Of a DNA stretch of 64,000 nucleotides, positions 23,860-32,737 are shown in pieces; positions within the stretch are counted from its first letter, which is position 1, and each line of letters starts with the position of its first letter. A program made the translations under genes and the position numbers. The notes under the pieces were generated by a model that saw nothing but the letters and a program-made list of their open reading frames with translations, had not been told where the DNA came from and did no database searches. This DNA comes from Rhizobium favelukesii (GTDB lineage Bacteria; Pseudomonadota; Alphaproteobacteria; Rhizobiales; Rhizobiaceae), in contig NZ_HG916852.1 of the NCBI RefSeq assembly GCF_000577275.2, positions 1,553,001-1,617,000 on the forward strand, read 5' to 3'.

Positions 23860-24209
23860 GCATGAGTTCCTGTTCAATTCGCTGTGGAGCTGCCCATGGG
23901 TAGATGATGCACGCCGTGGCTTCGGCAAGAACAGAGTCGCGTTTGCAGGATGAATTGACGGGGAGACGTTCTCTATCGCCATCCGAGAAGGGCTCGTCGC
24001 TGCCATCCGTAGAGTCAAGATGTCTCTCACGGGTGACTTTGACCGCCTTTGTCATTAGATATCAGTTGCATGGAGCTCCTTCCTGAATCGATTTGCGAGG
24101 CGTGTTCAGCAGTTCGTGAGCTGCTTTATTCTTCCATGCTTCCGCCCTCTTTCCTTTCTAGCGTCCGGCGCTACAACGTCTTCACAAGAGAATTTCAGAA
24201 GGACTCCCC
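23860..24209. promoter_or_regulatory. Divergent region between the LprI-like gene and the HtrA protease gene
   Basis: 350 bases with no supported gene. A seven-base stem with one G-U pair (AGCAGTT/AGCTGCT, near 24110-24130) is followed by TTATTCTT and looks like a weak terminator or leader hairpin reading toward the protease gene. Promoters for both flanking genes are expected, but no -35/-10 pair is clear. Confidence 0.35.
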
Positions 24210-25613
24210 ATGCAATACCTGTTGAAGCGCGCAGCCCTGCCTTTTGTGGCTCTGGTGCTCGCGCTACCGGTTTCCGCCAATGCTCAGACGGCCAAGACTG
24301 TCCCGCAGAGCCAGATGGAGATGCAGCTTTCCTTCGCGCCGCTGGTCAAACAGACGTCCGGAGCCGTCGTAAACGTTTATGCGGAAAAGACGGTACGCAG
24401 GCAGTCTCCCTTTGCCGGCGATCCCTTCTTCGAGGAGTTCTTCGGTCAGCAGATGCCGAACCGCAGCGAGAAGCAGTCGTCGCTGGGATCCGGCGTCATC
24501 GTTGAAGCAAACGGAACGATCGTCACGAACAATCACGTCGTGGAAGGCGCCGATGATATCAAGGTTGCGCTCTCCGACGGGCGGGAATTTCCGTGCAAGG
24601 TCGTCTTGAGGGATGACCGCGTCGATCTCGCTGTTCTCAAGGTCGATACGAAGGAAAGCTTCCCGACGCTGCCGCTCGGCAATTCCGATGCCGTCGAAGT
24701 CGGCGATCTCGTCCTGGCGATCGGTAATCCATTCGGTGTCGGCCAGACGGTCACGAGTGGCATCGTTTCGGCGCTGGCGCGCAACCAGGTCGTCAAGAAC
24801 GAGTTCGGTTTCTTCATCCAGACGGACGCGTCGATCAACCCCGGCAATTCCGGCGGCGCGCTGATGAACATGAAGGGCGAGCTGATCGGCATCAACACGG
24901 CGATCTTTTCGCGCGGCGGCGGCTCAAATGGAATCGGCTTTGCGATCCCCGCCAATCTGGTCAAGGTGTTCCTCGCCTCGGCCGATGCGGGCGTAAAATC
25001 CTTCGAGCGCCCCTATGTCGGCGCGACGTTCGATGCGGTGACGTCCGAGGTTGCCGAGGCGCTCGGGCTCAACAAGGCGCGCGGCGCCCTCGTGGTCAAG
25101 GTGAGTGACGGCAGCCCGGCTGCGAAGGCTGGTTTGAAGACAGGTGAAATCGTGACCGCCGTCGACGGCATTGCGGTCGAGCATCCGGATGCGCTTCTCT
25201 ATCGCCTGACAACGGCAGGGCTTGGCAAATCGGTGCAGCTGACCGTGGTTGAGAACGGCCGCGAGCAGCAGATCGCGCTGGCACTCGCCAGAGCGCCCGA
25301 GACGGCTCCACGCGACCAGCGCACGATCGGCGGCCGCACGCCCTTTACGGGCGCCGTGGTCGAAAACCTGTCGCCTCGCGTCGCCGACGAGCTTCGTATG
25401 CCCTCGGAGTCGACCGGCGTGGTTGTTTCCGAGGTGAAGGAGGATTCCCTTGCCGCTCGCCTCGGCTTTGAGCCGAAGGACATCATCATCTCGATCAACG
25501 GCACCGAAGTTAGGACGACCAAGGAACTGGCCGCCGTCGCCGACGAGGATCCGAGCTTCTGGCGCGTCGAGATCGAGCGCGATGGCCAACGCATCAGACA
25601 GTTTTTCCGATGA
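24210..25613 (+). CDS. Periplasmic serine protease of the DegP/HtrA family
   Basis: 467 residues with a signal peptide cleaved near SANAQ (residue 26). Catalytic triad by motif: His109 (TNNHVVEG), Asp139 (DRVDLAVLK) and Ser214 (NPGNSGGAL). Two PDZ domains follow (about 275-360 and 380-467). Such enzymes degrade or chaperone misfolded envelope proteins. The gene overlaps rarA by four bases (ATGA), so a quality-control protease and a replication-repair ATPase share a transcript. Rhizobia have several HtrA paralogues, so no letter is assigned. Confidence 0.92.
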   Translation: MQYLLKRAALPFVALVLALPVSANAQTAKTVPQSQMEMQLSFAPLVKQTSGAVVNVYAEKTVRRQSPFAGDPFFEEFFGQQMPNRSEKQSSLGSGVIVEANGTIVTNNHVVEGADDIKVALSDGREFPCKVVLRDDRVDLAVLKVDTKESFPTLPLGNSDAVEVGDLVLAIGNPFGVGQTVTSGIVSALARNQVVKNEFGFFIQTDASINPGNSGGALMNMKGELIGINTAIFSRGGGSNGIGFAIPANLVKVFLASADAGVKSFERPYVGATFDAVTSEVAEALGLNKARGALVVKVSDGSPAAKAGLKTGEIVTAVDGIAVEHPDALLYRLTTAGLGKSVQLTVVENGREQQIALALARAPETAPRDQRTIGGRTPFTGAVVENLSPRVADELRMPSESTGVVVSEVKEDSLAARLGFEPKDIIISINGTEVRTTKELAAVADEDPSFWRVEIERDGQRIRQFFR

Positions 25614-26926
25614 GCGACGATCTTTTTGCACCGCATATTCCCGAAGAGGTCGCTAATCGGCGGCCTCTCGCCGATCGCCTGCGACCCCGGACACTCTCGG
25701 AAGTGACCGGCCAGGAGCACCTGACCGGTGAAGACGGTGTATTGCGACGCATGATCGAGAGTGGCTCGCTCGGCTCGATGATCTTCTGGGGGCCGCCTGG
25801 AACCGGCAAGACCACCGTCGCCCGGTTGCTGTCGGGCGAGGCAGGTCTCGCATTCGAGCAGATATCCGCGATTTTCTCCGGGGTGGCGGATCTGAAGAAG
25901 GTATTTGAAACGGCGCGCATGCGCCGGATGGATGGCCGGCAAACGCTACTCTTCGTCGACGAGATCCATCGCTTCAACAGGGCGCAGCAGGACAGCTTCC
26001 TTCCTGTCATGGAGGACGGCACGGTCATCCTTGTCGGCGCTACCACCGAGAATCCGTCTTTCGAACTCAACGCGGCCTTGTTGTCGCGCGCTCGCGTGTT
26101 GACGTTCAAGTCGCACGACGATGAAAGCCTTGAGGAATTGCTGAAGCGTGCCGAGGCCGTGGAGGGCAAGGTATTGCCGCTGGCGGAAGACGCGCGCGCA
26201 AGCCTGCTGCGAATGGCCGACGGCGACGGTCGCGCCGTGCTGACCCTTGCGGAGGAGGTTTGGCGTGCTGCTCGGGATGGAGAAACCTTCGACACGGAGG
26301 GCCTGACCCGGATCGTGCAGCGTCGCGCCCCGGTCTATGACAAGGCGCAGGATGGGCACTACAATCTCATCTCTGCACTGCATAAATCCGTCCGCGGCTC
26401 CGACCCCGATGCGGCGCTTTACTATCTCGCTCGCATGTTCGACGCCGGCGAAGATCCGCTTTACCTCGGCCGGCGGCTCGTTCGCATGGCCGTCGAAGAC
26501 ATCGGCTTGGCCGACCCGCAGGCGCTGGTGATCTGCAACGCCGCGAAAGATGCCTATGACTACCTCGGTTCGCCGGAGGGCGAACTGGCGTTGGCGCAGG
26601 CTTGCGTCTATCTGGCGACTGCGCCGAAATCGAACGCCGTCTATACAGCCTTCAAGGCCGCGACGATGGCTGCCAAGCAGAATGGCTCCCTGCTGCCGCC
26701 GAAGCACATCCTGAATGCACCGACAAAGCTGATGAAGGGGGAGGGCTACGGTGAGGGCTATCGCTACGACCACGACGAGCCGGACGCCTTTTCCGGCCAG
26801 GACTATTTCCCAGAGAAAATGGGCCGGCAGACTTTCTACGATCCGCCGGAGCGCGGCTTTGAGCGGGATATCCGCAAGCGGCTTGAATGGTGGGCGAAGC
26901 TCAGGAAGGAACGCAATCAGAGCTGA
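25610..26926 (+). CDS. rarA: Replication-associated recombination protein A (RarA/MgsA ATPase)
   Basis: 438 residues of the AAA+ clamp-loader-like family. Walker A GPPGTGKTT at 61-69, Walker B FVDEIHRF, and a C-terminal MgsA domain with FSGQDYFPEKMGRQTFYDPPERGFE. RarA acts at stalled replication forks with SSB and influences recombination and polymerase choice. Start overlaps the protease stop. Its stop codon directly abuts the stop of the convergent DUF1883 gene with no spacer. Confidence 0.95.
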   Translation: MSDDLFAPHIPEEVANRRPLADRLRPRTLSEVTGQEHLTGEDGVLRRMIESGSLGSMIFWGPPGTGKTTVARLLSGEAGLAFEQISAIFSGVADLKKVFETARMRRMDGRQTLLFVDEIHRFNRAQQDSFLPVMEDGTVILVGATTENPSFELNAALLSRARVLTFKSHDDESLEELLKRAEAVEGKVLPLAEDARASLLRMADGDGRAVLTLAEEVWRAARDGETFDTEGLTRIVQRRAPVYDKAQDGHYNLISALHKSVRGSDPDAALYYLARMFDAGEDPLYLGRRLVRMAVEDIGLADPQALVICNAAKDAYDYLGSPEGELALAQACVYLATAPKSNAVYTAFKAATMAAKQNGSLLPPKHILNAPTKLMKGEGYGEGYRYDHDEPDAFSGQDYFPEKMGRQTFYDPPERGFERDIRKRLEWWAKLRKERNQS

Positions 26927-27595
26927 TCAGGAGGCACGGACCTGTCCAGCGGGCGCGACAAGTTTGACGGCGGATTCCGCAAGCCCGTGATGGCCTTCCA
27001 TGTCGACGACCAGATGCCAATGTCCGCTGTCGGGAATGGATAGACGGATGGGAGACTTGCGCGCGACACCGCCGACATATTTGAAGTCGAGAACTTCGGT
27101 AAAGCGCAGATAGTTTGGTGCCGTCATCAGGCGAACATTCGCGACCGCGTTCAACGTCACCTCGATGATCGTCCCGGCGCGCTGTTCCTTCAGATCGTAG
27201 TGGGTAAAACGGAAGTTCGGTTTCGGCATCGGTCTGTGGCGTGGCTCGTCTCTGCCAACACCATAGCCCATTCCAGTTAAGGAAGCGTTCGCCATTTGCG
27301 GCGGACCGAACGACCTGGCGCCACTCGTATCAGATTCGTGGATGTCGTTGTCGCCGCGGTCGAGCGCGCTGAACTGCAGGACGACCTCCTCGGCCGCGCG
27401 GCAAATCTGCTCGGGATGATGATCGCACTCGGCTGCAAAATGGCGCGCGGCCTGCTCGCTGATGAATACGCCTCCCACGAGCCCCTTCCGGTCTTGTACG
27501 ACCCAGCGGCCGTTTCGATCCTTGCCGATGATAAAGCGCGCTGAGTTCTGGCGTTGGAGGGGGGCGATTGCTGAAGCAGATCGAAGAGAGGGCAT
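26927..27595 (-). CDS. DUF1883-domain protein with an extra N-terminal module
   Basis: 222 residues. The ATG at 27595 has GAAAGGAACATCG upstream, supporting this long start. The C-terminal half (about 126-214, FRFTHYDLKEQRAG to HWHLVVDMEGHHG) matches the DUF1883 family as I know it. The N-terminal part (about 20-80, RFIIGKDRNGRWVVQDRKG then FISEQAARHFAAECDHH) resembles small W-containing beta modules and is joined by a low-complexity linker. Function unknown; no transmembrane segment or signal peptide. Monocistronic. Confidence 0.75.
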   Translation of the reverse strand: MPSLRSASAIAPLQRQNSARFIIGKDRNGRWVVQDRKGLVGGVFISEQAARHFAAECDHHPEQICRAAEEVVLQFSALDRGDNDIHESDTSGARSFGPPQMANASLTGMGYGVGRDEPRHRPMPKPNFRFTHYDLKEQRAGTIIEVTLNAVANVRLMTAPNYLRFTEVLDFKYVGGVARKSPIRLSIPDSGHWHLVVDMEGHHGLAESAVKLVAPAGQVRAS

Positions 27596-27710
27596 CGATG
27601 TTCCTTTCGAATTGTCTTCTGCCTTGGGAACAGGCGGTTGCGACGTTCATGACGTTAGTGGCAATGACATCCACCTTCCATTGGCTGGATCTAGAGAAAA
27701 TATAAAAATA

Positions 27711-28604
27711 TCATATAGATATGGCGCTTTTTTGGATCTCGGAGAGGCACGCCAGCGCTTGCGATACCGACTGTTTCCCATCGTCATCAAGAGCCAGAAG
27801 AGGCAGACGGACCTCCGGATCGATCTGCTGCAAAGTCTGTAACGCGTGCTTAATCGCCGCGGGGTCGACCTCAGCACCCAACGCGGTCGTCAGCGGAGCC
27901 AGCCTGTCCTCGAGCAGGCGCGCAGCCGAGAGGTTGCCGCCGCGCGCCGCCTGCTGCAGCGATGCATACAAACGCGGGCATACGTTCGCAGCAGCCGAGA
28001 TGATGCCGCGGACACCGGTGCTCAGAAACGAGAGCGCCGTTGCGTCCCGATCGGAAAGCCGCAGGAAGCGCTGGCATAAGTCCGAAGGCATGGCCCGTGC
28101 AGCGGTGCTGCCGTCGGCAAGGAGCATGCCGACGATTGACGGGATATCGGCAAGGGCCGTGAGTGTAGGCAAGGTCACATCGATTGCCGTGCGCAGCGGG
28201 TTGTTCTCAACGATCAGGGGAAGGTGCGTCGCGGCCGCAAGCTGCGCGAAGTGACCGGCAATCCCCTTTTGGCTGGGTTTCGAATAGTAGGGCAGCGTCA
28301 CAAGGGCTGCGCTCGCTCCCAACTCTTCGGCATCGCGCGTCAACGCGATCGTGCTTGCCGTCGCATTCGTGCCGGTTGCGGCAATCACGGGAACACGACC
28401 GCCGGCGAAGCGAACACAAGTAAGGATAACTGCGGCGCGCTCGCTTCTGGTGAGTGTCGGCCCCTCACCAGTCAGCGTGCAGACGGCAAGGCCGTCAACA
28501 CCGCCACGGATCTGCCGCTCAGCCAATCGCTCCATTTTGGAAAGATCGAGTGCTCCGTCCCGAAACGGCGTTATGAGCGCAGTCGTCGTGGCGCCTAGGC
28601 GCAA
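27711..28604 (-). CDS. DapA-family (dihydrodipicolinate synthase-like) protein lacking catalytic residues
   Basis: 297 residues of a (beta/alpha)8 barrel clearly of the DHDPS/NAL superfamily (LALITPFRDG-like start, TLPYYSKPSQKG, IVENNPLRT). With E. coli DapA as guide, Tyr107 is kept, but Thr44 is Leu, Tyr133 is Glu and the Schiff-base Lys161 is Leu (GMLLADGS, 159-166). It therefore cannot use the aldol chemistry of the family and is probably a pseudoenzyme, a binding or regulatory protein, or an enzyme of altered chemistry. Intact frame, normal length. True DapA should be elsewhere. Confidence 0.85.
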   Translation of the reverse strand: MRLGATTTALITPFRDGALDLSKMERLAERQIRGGVDGLAVCTLTGEGPTLTRSERAAVILTCVRFAGGRVPVIAATGTNATASTIALTRDAEELGASAALVTLPYYSKPSQKGIAGHFAQLAAATHLPLIVENNPLRTAIDVTLPTLTALADIPSIVGMLLADGSTAARAMPSDLCQRFLRLSDRDATALSFLSTGVRGIISAAANVCPRLYASLQQAARGGNLSAARLLEDRLAPLTTALGAEVDPAAIKHALQTLQQIDPEVRLPLLALDDDGKQSVSQALACLSEIQKSAISI

Positions 28605-28631
28605 TGCTCTGTCTGCCGGTATCCCGGTGGC

Positions 28632-28787
28632 TCAAAGTCCACCGAGAATGACGTAGAGTTCGACCGCGGCAAGCACGACGCCGAACAGGATGAGCGCCTG
28701 GGCCGTACGTCGTTCGCGCATCTGCCTTTTCGGTGCCGGGCGGCGCGGGCGGGTGAGAGGAGCGTTCGACAGCATGAAGTTTCGCAT
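28632..28787 (-). CDS. Small single-pass membrane protein (51 residues)
   Basis: The frame begins MRNFMLSNAPLTRPRRPAPK and ends with one hydrophobic helix (ALILFGVVLAAVELYVILGGL). It has a very basic, proline-rich N-terminus (predicted cytoplasmic by the positive-inside rule) and a C-terminal anchor. GCGAAGGTTGAATGCC lies upstream. An alternative start, MLSN, is four codons in. Function unknown; too short for family assignment. It lies 27 bases upstream of the DapA-like gene in the same direction, so they may be cotranscribed. Confidence 0.6.
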   Translation of the reverse strand: MRNFMLSNAPLTRPRRPAPKRQMRERRTAQALILFGVVLAAVELYVILGGL

Positions 28788-29013
28788 GGCATTCAACCTT
28801 CGCATTTCATGGGAAGGCTAACGCCGTTCACGGTAGGAATTCCATTCGTGGGTAGGTGCGCAGATATAGAAATCGCATAAAGGAGCGGACCCGCCGAAGG
28901 CGTTCACTCCGGAGAAAATTTCTGAAATTGCAGATGGTTATTGGAAAATCCCGAATCATCCTCTTAGGAACTTGATTCAACGTCCGAGGAGCCGAGGGCG
29001 AACCCAGGGTTGA

Positions 29014-29478
29014 TCTCGTCGCCGCGGCGGTTCACTGAAAGTCTACGACGCGCAAACGCGCGAGGCGCTTGTGCGGCTGGATGGCCGGATCGACACGCAA
29101 CTGGCCACGCAGGTCTGGGACTCAGCTCTTTCGACTTCGTGGCAAGGTGTACCCGTCTGGTTCCACGGTGACATCGCCTACGGCAATCTTCTGATCAGAA
29201 ACGGTCGGCTCGATGCCGTCATCGATTTCGGGACGTCGGGCGTTGGCGACCCTGCCTGTGATCTCGCAATCACCTGGCAGCTTTTCGAGGGGGAGAGCCG
29301 CGAGGTCTTTCGCAAGGCACGCCCGCTGGACGCGGGAACGTGGGCGCGAGGCCGCGGATGGACGCTGTGGAAGTCCCTGATAGTCGTTGCCGGCATGACA
29401 GGCGCAAATCCCGTAGACGTCAAGAGGTCGTGGCAGGTCATAGACGGCGTGCTGGCCGATCATTTGGCTTGGGCGTGA
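29014..29478 (+). pseudogene. Aminoglycoside phosphotransferase family, 5'-truncated remnant
   Basis: The open frame from 29014 (after a TGA) reads GGSLKVYDAQTREALVRLDG and continues to the stop at 29476-29478. It contains the kinase catalytic loop (VWFHGDIAYGNLL, HxD...N) and the metal-binding region (AVIDFGTSGVGDPACDLA) of APH enzymes, but the whole N-terminal ATP-binding lobe (roughly 150 residues) is missing. Upstream sequence to 28805 shows no matching frame. A GTG at 29071 could start a 135-residue peptide, unlikely to be active. Confidence 0.78.
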
Positions 29479-29635
29479 GACCCTCGGGATCGCGGAGTCG
29501 AAAATGATGGCGGATGCATGTCGGGAGGGACGATTCAGCTGCGTCCTTTGGGGGAAGGCTTCGCAATCGCAGGTGCTGGGAAGCTGGAAGTCTGGACAAT
29601 GACGCTGAACGGCTTCGGGCCGAGGGGGAGACGAG

Positions 29636-30043
29636 ATGAGCAAGACGATTGCAATTCTGCTGGCGCGACTGATCTTTGGCGCCGTTTTCGCGATGGCCAT
29701 GAGCTTCAAGTTCATGGATATTCAGTCCACCGCAAGCTATATCGCCGCGGCAGGCTTTCCATTCCCGCTCTTCCTCGCCTGGATAGCGGCAATCTTCGAA
29801 CTTGCCCTGACCCTTGCATTCCTCACGGGGGCCTTCTTTTCAGAAGCCTCGTTCCTGGCCGGCATCTACGTGGTCTTCCTGGCGTTTGCGTTCCATGGCC
29901 CCAGCCACTGGAGCGGCAATCAGGCGGAGTTCGGCTTCTTCGTCGATCACTTCACCTTCCTCGCTGGCCTACTTTTCGCAGCCGTGCACGGTCCGGGAAA
30001 CGCGCTGGTCGTGAAGGCGCGCTCGCCATTGACGGCGCGATAG
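29636..30043 (+). CDS. DoxX-family inner-membrane protein
   Basis: 135 residues with about four transmembrane segments (ILLARLIFGAVFAMAMSFKF, FLAWIAAIFELALTLAFLTG and two more). DoxX proteins are small quinone/redox-associated membrane proteins of mostly unknown role. The start ATG follows GGGGGAGACG. Alone on its strand between the phosphotransferase remnant and the convergent DUF4239 gene. Confidence 0.85.
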   Translation: MSKTIAILLARLIFGAVFAMAMSFKFMDIQSTASYIAAAGFPFPLFLAWIAAIFELALTLAFLTGAFFSEASFLAGIYVVFLAFAFHGPSHWSGNQAEFGFFVDHFTFLAGLLFAAVHGPGNALVVKARSPLTAR

Positions 30044-30058
30044 GCACGGACGGTCAGC

Positions 30059-30832
30059 CTATCCGGAGGCCGGAGGTGTCGCCAATTCATCGAGCAGGCG
30101 TTCAAACGCTGTCGGCTTCAGCGTGGCCGGCGGATTGTAGGGATCGGAGAATGCGTAGATGAAGAAGAGTATGATGCCGGTGAAGGCGCCGAGCACCGAA
30201 AGTAGAAGTAGGTTTCGCGGATCCGGCGGATAGGGGTAGTAGCCGAGCGCCATGAACACGACGCCGGAAACCGCTGCGAACCAGAAGATGATGCTAATGG
30301 AATCGGTGCCGCTGTTTTCCCGTTTGTCTCGGGCCTCGGCGATGCGGTGCACATCGCTGAGCATGTGCTCGCGAATGCTCTGTTGGCGCGCATTGGTTGG
30401 TGTCAGGTCGAGCACACGCTGATAGACGTTATCCCACTTGTTCCACGCCGCGGGGGATAGCTGCCCCGTGGCTCCGAGCAGGCGCCACTCATCGTCGACG
30501 ACGATCTGCACATACTCGAAGAGCGCTTGCTGGATGGGGGCCTTCTCGTCGGCGCCGTAGCGATCCGCATCGAAATAGACGTCCGCGATCGCGTTCGCTT
30601 CCGTGACACTCTCAAATTTTAGCTGCTGATACTCGATCATCTCCTGAGCGAAGACGAGGGCCAGGATGAGTGCGTGCAGTGACGCGATCCGCATGACGAT
30701 GGCACCGGCAAGTTCCCTGTCTTTGCCGGTCGGATCGCTGCCCATGATCAGGCGCATCAGAAAATAGAAAACTAGTGTTACGACGATCGTACCGCCGACA
30801 AAGGCAATACCGAACAGGACGACTGCATTCAT
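30059..30832 (-). CDS. DUF4239-family membrane protein
   Basis: 257 residues from the ATG at 30832, chosen for GGGGGAGCGCGGC upstream; a TTG five codons earlier is less likely. The order is an N-terminal helix (VVLFGIAFVGGTIVVTLVFY), a soluble alpha-helical middle with RIASLHALILALVFAQEM, and two C-terminal helices (SIIFWFAAVSGVVFMALGYY, LLLLSVLGAFTGIILFFIYA). This arrangement is the DUF4239 pattern. No function is known. Confidence 0.82.
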   Translation of the reverse strand: MNAVVLFGIAFVGGTIVVTLVFYFLMRLIMGSDPTGKDRELAGAIVMRIASLHALILALVFAQEMIEYQQLKFESVTEANAIADVYFDADRYGADEKAPIQQALFEYVQIVVDDEWRLLGATGQLSPAAWNKWDNVYQRVLDLTPTNARQQSIREHMLSDVHRIAEARDKRENSGTDSISIIFWFAAVSGVVFMALGYYPYPPDPRNLLLLSVLGAFTGIILFFIYAFSDPYNPPATLKPTAFERLLDELATPPASG

Positions 30833-30934
30833 GCCGCGCTCCCCCAAAGGTCACCCATGACTTTAGGCGGCTGGCAAAATTGATCAACGACGGTTGCTCG
30901 GCGCTTCATTCAGCAGTTTGACGAAGAAATATGC

Positions 30935-31726
30935 TCAGCGGAGGATCCCGTCGAGCGCCGGCATTCCCATGATGGCGGAGGCTGCGATCAGCAGATAGCA
31001 GATCGTTCGGAACGTGCTCTCCTTGCCAAGCCCAAACAGCTTCGAGCCGACGTACAGGCCGATGGCGTAACTCGGCAGAATCACGATCGTCAGTGCGAAG
31101 ACGGCTTGAACGAAGAGCCCACCGAAATAGTAGCTGACGACGCTGAAGCAGGTCGAGATCGCGAAATAGAGAATGACGTTTGCTCGCACCCGGGCAAAAT
31201 TGGTCTTGCCGCCGAGCCAATAGGCAACGACCGGCGGTCCACCAAGCTGGGCGGCGCCGCTGAAGAGGCCGGCAACGAGACCTGTCATGGAGGTAAGCGA
31301 TGTTCGCGGTTCGCCATGGTACCGCCACCCGGAAACAAGCAATGCAAGCAGGCAAATGGCAATCGCTGTGATCGCCCAGCGCAACGTCAGCGGATCCACC
31401 AACGCCAGGGCTGCTGTACCGGCGGGCACCCCAAGTACCGCGCCCGCAGCCATGGTGAAGACTTCGTGGCGGTTGGCGCTGCGCCAGGCCGGCGGAATCA
31501 TGCCGAGCGTCGCAAGACCATCGATGACAAGCAGGACGGGCGAAATCAGCTTCGGACCGATGATTGCGCCGCCAAGCGGAATGAAGATCAGCGCAGCTCC
31601 AAATCCGGAGAAGCCGCGTGCCAGTCCCGCAATGAAGGCTATGGCGACGAGTGACAGAATGCCGTGATCCGGCAAGGCGGCGACAAACCACGCGCCCGTG
31701 TTCGCCAGCAGCGTATCAAGCGACAC
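30935..31726 (-). CDS. TauE/SafE-family sulfite/organosulfonate exporter-like membrane protein
   Basis: 263 residues, about eight transmembrane helices, with the family's GLARGFSGFGAALIFIPLGG at the start of the first repeat and GLVAGLFSGAAQLGGPPVV at the second. Substrate is not predictable from sequence; members move sulfite, taurine-derived sulfonates or other anions. The GTG start at 31726 lies 15 bases after the argC stop, so it is probably in an argC transcript, an unexplained pairing. Confidence 0.85.
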   Translation of the reverse strand: MSLDTLLANTGAWFVAALPDHGILSLVAIAFIAGLARGFSGFGAALIFIPLGGAIIGPKLISPVLLVIDGLATLGMIPPAWRSANRHEVFTMAAGAVLGVPAGTAALALVDPLTLRWAITAIAICLLALLVSGWRYHGEPRTSLTSMTGLVAGLFSGAAQLGGPPVVAYWLGGKTNFARVRANVILYFAISTCFSVVSYYFGGLFVQAVFALTIVILPSYAIGLYVGSKLFGLGKESTFRTICYLLIAASAIMGMPALDGILR

Positions 31727-31741
31727 CGATCGGTTCCGGGA

Positions 31742-32674
31742 CTACGAGGCGAGCATCAGGTCCATGTTCTGGACAGCGGCCCCCGAAGCACCCTTGCCAA
31801 GGTTGTCGAGCAGCGCAACGAGATTGATCTGCGACGCGCCTGGCGTGCCAAACACGAAGAGCTTCATCGTGTCCTTGCCAGCAAGCTCGACAGCATCGAT
31901 GCGCGGGAGTTTGCGGCTTTCTTCCAGCGGCACAACCGTCACGATGTCCTGACCCGCGTAGTGGGCCACAAGAGCAGCATGGATGCTTTCAAGCGTCGTG
32001 CCTTCCGCCAGATCATCGAGATGCAGCGGCACCTGAACGATCATGCCCTGCGGGAACTTGCCGACTGACGGGGAGAAGATCGGCGCGCGATCCAGCAGGC
32101 CGTGGATCTTCATCTCGGGCACGTGCTTGTGCGTCAGCGTCAGGCCGTAGAGGAAGTGCGGCGCAGCGATCGCATCGTTGCGGTTCTGGTCTTCGATCTG
32201 CGCAATCATCTGCTTGCCGCCGCCGGTATAGCCGGAGACTGCATTGACCGTGACCGGATAGCCGTCGGGCAGGATGCCGGCAGTGCGCAGCGGCCGTAGG
32301 AGGCCGATCGCACCGGTCGGGTAGCAGCCCGGATTGGCGACGAAGCGTGCCGACTTGATCTTGTCTGCCTGTTCCTTGTCCATTTCCGCAAAGCCGTAGG
32401 CCCAGGAAGGATTGACACGGAACGCCGTGGAGGTGTCGATCACCCGCACGTTGTTGTTGCGCGAGACCATCTGCACCGCTTCCTTCGAAGCGTCGTCGGG
32501 CAGGCAGAGGATGGCGATATCGGCGCCGTTCAGCATATCCTCGCGCATCGCGGCGTTGCGACGCTCAGCTTCCGGGATGGACAAAAGCTCGACATCGCGA
32601 CGGCCGGCCATGCGCGTGCGGATCTGCAAGCCCGTCGTGCCGTGTTCGCCATCGATGAAGATCTTCGGTGCCAT
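31742..32674 (-). CDS. argC: N-acetyl-gamma-glutamyl-phosphate reductase (short type)
   Basis: 310 residues from the ATG at 32674 ([20 protein letters not shown]); a GTG four codons upstream is possible. NADPH-dependent third step of arginine synthesis. Cys117 in [10 protein letters not shown] is the nucleophile, and the N-terminal GEHGTTG is the dinucleotide-binding loop. Length fits the shorter of the two ArgC forms. Stands apart from other arg genes and is followed closely by the TauE-like gene. Confidence 0.96.
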   Translation of the reverse strand: MAPKIFIDGEHGTTGLQIRTRMAGRRDVELLSIPEAERRNAAMREDMLNGADIAILCLPDDASKEAVQMVSRNNNVRVIDTSTAFRVNPSWAYGFAEMDKEQADKIKSARFVANPGCYPTGAIGLLRPLRTAGILPDGYPVTVNAVSGYTGGGKQMIAQIEDQNRNDAIAAPHFLYGLTLTHKHVPEMKIHGLLDRAPIFSPSVGKFPQGMIVQVPLHLDDLAEGTTLESIHAALVAHYAGQDIVTVVPLEESRKLPRIDAVELAGKDTMKLFVFGTPGASQINLVALLDNLGKGASGAAVQNMDLMLAS

Positions 32675-32737
32675 TGTCTTGCTCACACTTTCAATAGGTT
32701 AGAAAGAAGTCCGGAATCATTTTGCAAGAAGGATGAG

